From Lactobacillus sp. ESL0680 (lineage in GTDB: Bacteria; Bacillota; Bacilli; Lactobacillales; Lactobacillaceae): a DNA stretch of 64,000 nt. Position 1 is the stretch's first letter; each line of letters begins with the position of its first letter. This document shows positions 60,093-64,000 of this stretch, piece by piece. The DNA is taken from positions 248,001-312,000 of the forward strand of contig NZ_CP113945.1 in assembly GCF_029392855.1 (NCBI RefSeq), in the 5' to 3' direction. Position numbers and translations under genes: made by a program. The notes under the pieces were generated by a model, which did not search any database, was not told where the DNA came from, and saw only the letters and a program-made list of their open reading frames with translations.

Positions 60093-61148
60093 ATGAAGAA
60101 AAACAAATTTGTACTCGCTTTAATTAGTATTACTTTATTGATGATTTGTATGGTGGAAGTACAGACAAGTACAGAACCTGTAATAGCAGCAACTCAAGGC
60201 TATGTTAAAGTCAAGGCAAAGAAAAAAGTCCGGCTTTATTGGGCATCAGGTAAGCATTCTAATTATTATGCTTTGCCTAAGCATCGTTATTCGTATAGTG
60301 CCAAAAGTCGAATAGGTAAAAAGCGACGGTCTGCTTATAAAATTGGTAATAATGCGCACTGGATTTTAGCTAAAGATGTGAATACAGTCAAGAAAGCTAA
60401 AGCAGCTACATACACTAAGGCGAAAATGGTTCTGCCACGTGGATATAATAGAACGGAACTGCTTAAGGCATATGAAGGTAAGCCCAGCAGCAGTTTTATT
60501 GCTGCCTGCATGCAGGGGATGAAGGATAATACTTTTAGCCGCAATAATCTTGCTGAAAGTAAGGCAGATAATGAGACACAGGTTGACCTAGCTAATATTA
60601 CGCCGGACCAATTAATGACTTTATCAGACTTCTCACTTAGGTTAATTAATCAAGCACGTGATAACTTGGGCTTAAAGCCTTGGGTTGATAGTGTGGGGAC
60701 GCAAAAGTTGGCTCAGGCGATTTCTACCGAATATGAACAAAATGGTAAGACAATTAAGGATGGGCATTATGTGCCGGGAATTGTTAAAGCTTGCCAAGCC
60801 AATGGCCTAAATTTGGATGATAATTATGTTGAAGATATGGCCGGTTTTTATAACCAGAAGCAAACACTGTCAATGACTGAACTGAAGAAGAGTATTTACT
60901 TTGGCATTAAGCAGATGATGTTTGGTTATGTCGGCAGTGGTGAGAGTGATCGCGGTAAGCGTAGTTACTACCAAGAATGGGAACATGCTGGCGATTTGTT
61001 TAATACGCAGGGGTCGCTCCATGATGGCGATTATAATTATTTCGGTTTTAGTGTATCGCGAACAGATGATATTTGTTCGTTACACTTTATCAGTGTGCCG
61101 ACCTATGTTGTTAAAGATAAGAAGTATAATTTAAGTTTTAAGCCATAA
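60093..61148 (+). CDS. Secreted SLAP plus CAP/SEC10-like protein
   Basis: 351 residues. Signal peptide to about residue 33 (VIAA). Residues 35-105 are a basic SLAP-like repeat (VRLYWASGKHSNYYALPKHRYS). Residues 165-350 contain LSDFSLRLINQARDNLGLKPW and DGHYVPGIVKAC, the CAP/SEC10-PgrA surface-exclusion type domain. It probably binds the wall and acts outside the cell. GAGG upstream; terminator after. Confidence 0.78.
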   Translation: MKKNKFVLALISITLLMICMVEVQTSTEPVIAATQGYVKVKAKKKVRLYWASGKHSNYYALPKHRYSYSAKSRIGKKRRSAYKIGNNAHWILAKDVNTVKKAKAATYTKAKMVLPRGYNRTELLKAYEGKPSSSFIAACMQGMKDNTFSRNNLAESKADNETQVDLANITPDQLMTLSDFSLRLINQARDNLGLKPWVDSVGTQKLAQAISTEYEQNGKTIKDGHYVPGIVKACQANGLNLDDNYVEDMAGFYNQKQTLSMTELKKSIYFGIKQMMFGYVGSGESDRGKRSYYQEWEHAGDLFNTQGSLHDGDYNYFGFSVSRTDDICSLHFISVPTYVVKDKKYNLSFKP

Positions 61149-61158
61149 TTTCAGATTC

Positions 61159-61197
61159 AAAAAAGGCAGCTTACTATGATTGTAAGCTGCTTTTTTT
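61159..61197. terminator. Bidirectional terminator
   Basis: AAAAGGCAGCTTAC / GTAAGCTGCTTTTTT. Confidence 0.85.
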
Positions 61198-61211
61198 ATT
61201 GCTTATAATGT

Positions 61212-62021
61212 TTAAAACACAAATTTGGCAAAAGCTTTGCTGATACCATCATCGTTATTTGAACTGGTAACATAATCAGCTTGTTCTTTCGCTTGCTCGC
61301 TGCCGTTGCCCATGCAGACACTGGTACCGGCAAAATTAAACATGGAAATATCATTGCGTTCATCGCCCAGTGCCATGACCTCGCTAGCTTCAATTTTTAA
61401 TGCTGCACAAAGTTCTTTTAGACCGTTGCCCTTGTTAACCTTGGGATTAAGCAGCTCGATAAAGTGTGGATCAGAACGAATAACATAGAGATCCTTATTG
61501 AACTCTGCTGTGATACTTTCTTGATAGCGGTCGAGTAGTTCAGGATCACCAACAAAGCAGCCTTTGGCAACGGAAAAATCGTCTGGCATTTCATCTGGTG
61601 TACGAACGTATAGTGGAGCCGTATTTTCATACGCTTGAAGATAAACCACAAAGTCGATGTTGTGATCGGCAGTAATAATATGTGAATCCTCATCAACAAC
61701 GTTGAATGGTAATTTATGAGCTAACGCAAATGCGGTCATTTTGCGATAAAGTTCGTTATTAACCATATCCTTGGTAATAATTTTACCATCAGCGTTGCGG
61801 GTAATTGCTCCGTTTAAGGTAACGGCATATTGCTCAGGACCATTAACACCTAATTCTGTCATGTAGGGCTGAAGGCCAGCAATTGGCCGCCCAGAGCAAA
61901 GGACAATTTTGATATTTTGCTTGAGAGCTTTAGTAATTACCTCTTTAGTGCTGGCTAAAATCTGCCCATCTGAATTTAACAAAGTACCGTCAGTGTCGAT
62001 TGCAATTAGTTTAATTGCCAT
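61212..62021 (-). CDS. HAD-superfamily phosphatase, Cof type
   Basis: 269 residues. Motif I reads DTDGTLLNSDG (Asp 8 nucleophile region), motif II LCSGRP, motif III Lys in NPKVNKG and motif IV ALGDERNDISMF. Cof-type enzymes dephosphorylate sugar phosphates or pyridoxal phosphate. AGGAGG upstream. Confidence 0.92.
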   Translation of the reverse strand: MAIKLIAIDTDGTLLNSDGQILASTKEVITKALKQNIKIVLCSGRPIAGLQPYMTELGVNGPEQYAVTLNGAITRNADGKIITKDMVNNELYRKMTAFALAHKLPFNVVDEDSHIITADHNIDFVVYLQAYENTAPLYVRTPDEMPDDFSVAKGCFVGDPELLDRYQESITAEFNKDLYVIRSDPHFIELLNPKVNKGNGLKELCAALKIEASEVMALGDERNDISMFNFAGTSVCMGNGSEQAKEQADYVTSSNNDDGISKAFAKFVF

Positions 62022-62098
62022 AATATTTCCTCCTAGCTATTGCGATAATTACTATCATTATACTAAAATTAAATTATTAATCATAGTGGAGGAAAAGA

Positions 62099-62614
62099 AT
62101 GCCAATTTATATTCGCTTAGCGCAAAACGCTGATCTATCAGCAATTATGCCAATTATTAATCAAGCAAAAAAGTTGTTGAAACAGGATGGCAGCCCGCAA
62201 TGGCAAGACGGTCATCCCAATGAGCAAATGTTTCAAGATGATATTATTCAACAGCGCGCATACGTCTTAATTGTTGACCAAGAAGTTGCCGGCGTTGCGG
62301 TCTTGCAAACTACCCCTGATCCTAATTATGTTGATATTGCAGGTGCTTGGCAAAATACAACAACTGCATATGCGACAATTCATCGAATTGCAATTTCTGA
62401 TAAATATCGGGGGCAACATTTGGGCGCAATTTTTATTTCCAATTTATTGTCGCGAGGACTGTTTTTGGGATTTCATAATTTTCGCATTGATACACACGCG
62501 ATGAATAAGAGAATGCAGAGCTTAATTAAGAAGTCAGGCTTCCACTATCGCGGTGTAATTCATGTTGATCCAACACCAGATGGTGCCAGATACGCGTACG
62601 AGTTAAACTTATAG
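62099..62614 (+). CDS. GNAT acetyltransferase
   Basis: 171 residues. IHRIAISDKYRGQHLGAIFISNLL is the CoA-binding motif A, and KSGFHYRGVIHVDPTPDGARYAYEL the C-terminal motif. GGAGG upstream. Substrate unknown. Confidence 0.87.
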   Translation: MPIYIRLAQNADLSAIMPIINQAKKLLKQDGSPQWQDGHPNEQMFQDDIIQQRAYVLIVDQEVAGVAVLQTTPDPNYVDIAGAWQNTTTAYATIHRIAISDKYRGQHLGAIFISNLLSRGLFLGFHNFRIDTHAMNKRMQSLIKKSGFHYRGVIHVDPTPDGARYAYELNL

Positions 62615-62634
62615 CAAGAAAATAAAATTTATAC

Positions 62635-62663
62635 TTGACTTAAGTGTCATATTTCTCTATACT
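62635..62663 (+). promoter_or_regulatory. Promoter of tRNA-Gln
   Basis: TTGACT, 17 bases, TATACT. Confidence 0.7.
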
Positions 62664-62699
62664 TATTAATGTTGAGTGACAAGTAAAAGCTCAAGTGTT

Positions 62700-62771
62700 T
62701 GGGTTATAGCCAAGCGGTAAGGCACTAGTTTTTGGTACTAGTATGCGCTGGTTCGAATCCAGCTAACCCAA
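62700..62771 (+). tRNA. tRNA-Gln (TTG)
   Basis: Acceptor TGGGTTA / TAACCCA, D-loop AGCCAAGCGGTAAGGC, anticodon TTG in AGTTTTTGGTACT, T-loop GTTCGAATCC. A weak hairpin with T tract follows (62785-62831). Confidence 0.95.
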
Positions 62772-62860
62772 TAGATGTAATTAGTCTTAATGTCAACTAG
62801 CTTCAAGCGTTGGTGTTAAGGCTTTTTTTGTTGTTAGGAATTAGATAAAATTAGCTGTAA

Positions 62861-63116
62861 TTTTAAGAATCGGTGCAAAATTCGGTGCAAAATTTTAGGC
62901 AAAGGTAGATTAATCAAAATATTCTAAAATTGGTCTAAACGTAAAAAAGTGACCCGAAAAATTCTATAATAATTGTGTTCAGTAATTTAAATCTATTAGC
63001 TTAGATACCTCAAGAAAGCCTTAATAGCGGGCTTTCTTTTTGTTTGCCATTTATTTAAGTTAACCAGTTTTTAGTAAAAAAGTGCGGTGCAAAATTTTAA
63101 GAATCGGTGCAAAGTT
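62861..63116 (+). repeat. GGTGCAAAATT repeats right of tRNA-Gln (integration relic)
   Basis: TTTTAAGAATCGGTGCAAAATT at 62861-62882 recurs with one change at 63095-63116; CGGTGCAAAATT is tandem at 62871-62894, and GGTGCA recurs at 63181. Such sequences commonly border integrated elements in lactobacilli; no integrase is left. Another hairpin with T tract (GAAAGCC ... GGCTTTC) is at 63014-63042. No gene in 62772-63270. Confidence 0.55.
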
Positions 63117-63212
63117 TTCAGTATTGATTGTGTAATAGATTGGGATAATCAGATTTAATTAATATGTAGGTACAAAATTTGGTGCATCCCTTTAGGGCGT
63201 TAAATTGTTTAC

Positions 63213-63244
63213 AGGGGGGTCGGTGATTTACCGACCTCCTTTAG
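63213..63244. terminator. Hairpin AGGGGGGTCGGT / ACCGACCTCCTTT
   Basis: Strong GC-rich stem with T tract, separating the relic region from the toxin-antitoxin copies. Confidence 0.6.
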
Positions 63245-63277
63245 TTTAACAATACCGTAATGATTTATGACGGCATC

Positions 63278-63372
63278 AAAAAATCCTCTGCGTTAACAGA
63301 GGATCATTTTAATGACTGCCTAAAATGACTGGTTTTAGGACTTATGAGGCTTAAAGCCTTGCTACATTTTAT
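63278..63372 (-). ncRNA. Candidate antitoxin RNA 1
   Basis: Reverse-strand promoter TTGACA-17-TAAAAT (63407-63402, 63384-63379) predicts a start near 63372. A terminator (stem ATCCTCTG/CAGAGGAT at 63283-63304, then six U) ends the RNA near 63278, about 95 nt. Its bases near the 5' end (63362-63346) are complementary at 14 of 17 positions to 63480-63496, the ribosome-binding site and TTG start of the peptide gene on its right. Confidence 0.7.
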
Positions 63373-63378
63373 GGTTTC

Positions 63379-63428
63379 ATTTTACGTGGAATTATTAGTA
63401 TTGTCAATGTATAAAATTCTGGTAAAAT
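63379..63428. promoter_or_regulatory. Divergent promoters of toxin-antitoxin copy 1
   Basis: Reverse: TTGACA (63407-63402), TAAAAT (63384-63379). Forward: TTGTCA (63401-63406), 16 bases, TAAAAT (63423-63428). The two -35 elements overlap almost completely, so the two RNAs may compete for polymerase. Confidence 0.7.
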
Positions 63429-63492
63429 GACAAATGGAATTACCTGAAATCCGACTAATTTCAATAATGATAATTCTAGGAGGCGAGAAGCC

Positions 63493-63588
63493 TTGCGAAA
63501 TTTTATAATTGGCGTTGTGTCTGGTATACTCGTCAATGTTATTTCTGAACTAATTTTAGATTATCTCAAAAATCATAGTAAGAAATAA
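63493..63588 (+). CDS. Candidate type I toxin peptide 1 (31 aa, hydrophobic)
   Basis: TTG start 9 bases after AGGAGG (63478-63483), stop at 63588. The product is one membrane helix (FIIGVVSGILVNVISELIL) with a basic tail ending KNHSKK, the usual build of type I toxins that damage the membrane. It is not the Fst family (no central Pro). A hairpin with T tract follows at 63593-63632. It resembles the peptide at 63934 in length and sequence. Confidence 0.7.
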   Translation: MRNFIIGVVSGILVNVISELILDYLKNHSKK

Positions 63589-63592
63589 TCTT

Positions 63593-63632
63593 TAAAGGGG
63601 AGCGTGTGGGTAATACCACTGTTCTCTTTTAT
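63593..63632 (+). terminator. Terminator of toxin 1
   Basis: AAAGGGGA ... TTCTCTTT closing stem with inner GTGG/CCAC pair and T tract. Confidence 0.6.
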
Positions 63633-63716
63633 TATAGCAGGTTTAATCGTCTGAGATACTAATCCTTGTTTTGAATTAGCAAAGTAATTTACATAAATGA
63701 GTTTAACAATGGTATT

Positions 63717-63813
63717 AAAAAATCCTCTGCATTAGCAGAGGATCATTTTAATGACTGCCTAAAGTAACCAGCTTTAGGACTTTTTGGAGTTTCAACCCCA
63801 GTGCATCATTCAC
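63717..63813 (-). ncRNA. Candidate antitoxin RNA 2
   Basis: Reverse promoter TTGACA-16-TAGAAT (63847-63842, 63825-63820), start near 63813. Terminator stem ATCCTCTGC/GCAGAGGAT (63722-63743) and six U. Bases 63806-63786 pair with 63919-63939, the ribosome-binding site through GTG start of peptide 2, at 17 of 21 positions counting two G-U pairs. Confidence 0.68.
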
Positions 63814-63819
63814 TCTATC

Positions 63820-63868
63820 ATTCTACAATATTTTAAGTCATTGTCAACGGATAAAATTCTGGTAAAAT
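63820..63868. promoter_or_regulatory. Divergent promoters of toxin-antitoxin copy 2
   Basis: Reverse TTGACA/TAGAAT and forward TTGTCA (63841-63846), 16 bases, TAAAAT (63863-63868), same layout as copy 1. Confidence 0.68.
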
Positions 63869-63933
63869 GACAAATGGAATTATCTGAGATTTAACCACTC
63901 TTAATTATGGTAATTCTAGGAGGCGAAACTCTA

Positions 63934-64000
63934 GTGCATTCATTCTTGATTGGCTTGGTATCTGGGATATTAGCCAATGTTATTGCTGACATGATTGTCG
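63934..64000 (+). CDS. Candidate type I toxin peptide 2 (partial, runs off the window)
   Basis: GTG start 10 bases after AGGAGG (63918-63923). The 22 visible residues (HSFLIGLVSGILANVIADMIV) match peptide 1 without gaps, sharing IG.VSGIL.NVI. The end lies outside the window. Confidence 0.65.
   Translation, partial: MHSFLIGLVSGILANVIADMIV

Noticed and set aside
63278..64000. Fst/Ldr-type known toxin family
   Set aside because: The peptides lack the Fst central Pro-Ile-Ile-Val-Gly pattern and the convergent overlapping RNA arrangement, so I did not assign a named family.

Overview
The window reads as chromosome of a low-GC Firmicute, most likely Lactobacillus in the strict sense. Supporting signs are the 16S/23S sequence, AGGAGG ribosome-binding sites, SLAP-type surface modules, an aggregation-promoting factor, a mannose-family PTS with a DUF956 partner, both L- and D-2-hydroxyisocaproate dehydrogenases, a T-box before serS and several TTG/GTG starts. 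I cannot name the species from sequence alone.

Layout. 1-7.7 kb: an aldo/keto reductase fragment, a NiaP-like transporter with nadC (pyridine salvage), a cupin, an L-2-hydroxyacid dehydrogenase, and an XRE regulator with a peptide/antibiotic-type ABC exporter. 8-17 kb: an Ugp-type ABC importer operon (ATPase, two permeases, a metallo-beta-lactamase-fold hydrolase, a binding lipoprotein), then a SLAP surface protein and a second, paralogous binding lipoprotein with its own promoter. 17-29 kb: CorA, a beta-lactamase-like protein without catalytic motifs, TetR plus an MMPL exporter, a zinc-ribbon membrane protein, an aldehyde dehydrogenase, an esterase, a cytidine deaminase-like protein, a TVP38 protein, a GNAT protein and T-box-serS. 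29.2-34.7 kb: three tandem promoters, 16S-23S-5S and tRNA-Asn. 34.7-43.4 kb: man-PTS operon, two paralogous amino-acid permeases, galE and a nitroreductase.

Accessory region 43.5-52.9 kb at tRNA-Thr. A 7.0 kb integrative element lies between exact 14-bp copies of the tRNA 3' end. It carries a decayed Abi_C gene, an unknown divergent 377-aa gene, a small protein, an FtsK/TcpA-like ATPase, a membrane protein, a HUH endonuclease-SF3 helicase Rep of the kind related to CRESS-DNA virus Reps, an excisionase-like protein and a tyrosine integrase. A stem-loop flanked by direct repeats just before rep is a candidate rolling-circle origin. Next to it, before a degenerate third att-like junction, is a 2.2 kb cassette with a divergent GAPDH and a C-terminally short LysR regulator.

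53-62.7 kb: secreted proteins, a PTS_EIIC_2 membrane protein, a D-2-hydroxyacid dehydrogenase, a TetR-controlled quinone reductase, an Apf-like protein, a CynX-like MFS protein, a SLAP-CAP/SEC10 protein, a Cof-type HAD phosphatase and a GNAT protein.

Most notable: after tRNA-Gln, at 63.27-64.0 kb, there are two tandem copies of what looks like a type I toxin-antitoxin locus. Each has a ~31-aa hydrophobic peptide gene and a divergently transcribed ~95-nt RNA with its own promoter and terminator. In each copy the RNA is complementary to the Shine-Dalgarno/start region of its own partner. The pairing sequence differs between copies while promoters, terminator and leader are conserved, suggesting self-specific antitoxins in an arrangement (divergent, acting in trans) better known from enterobacteria. 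This is inference from sequence and needs RNA data.
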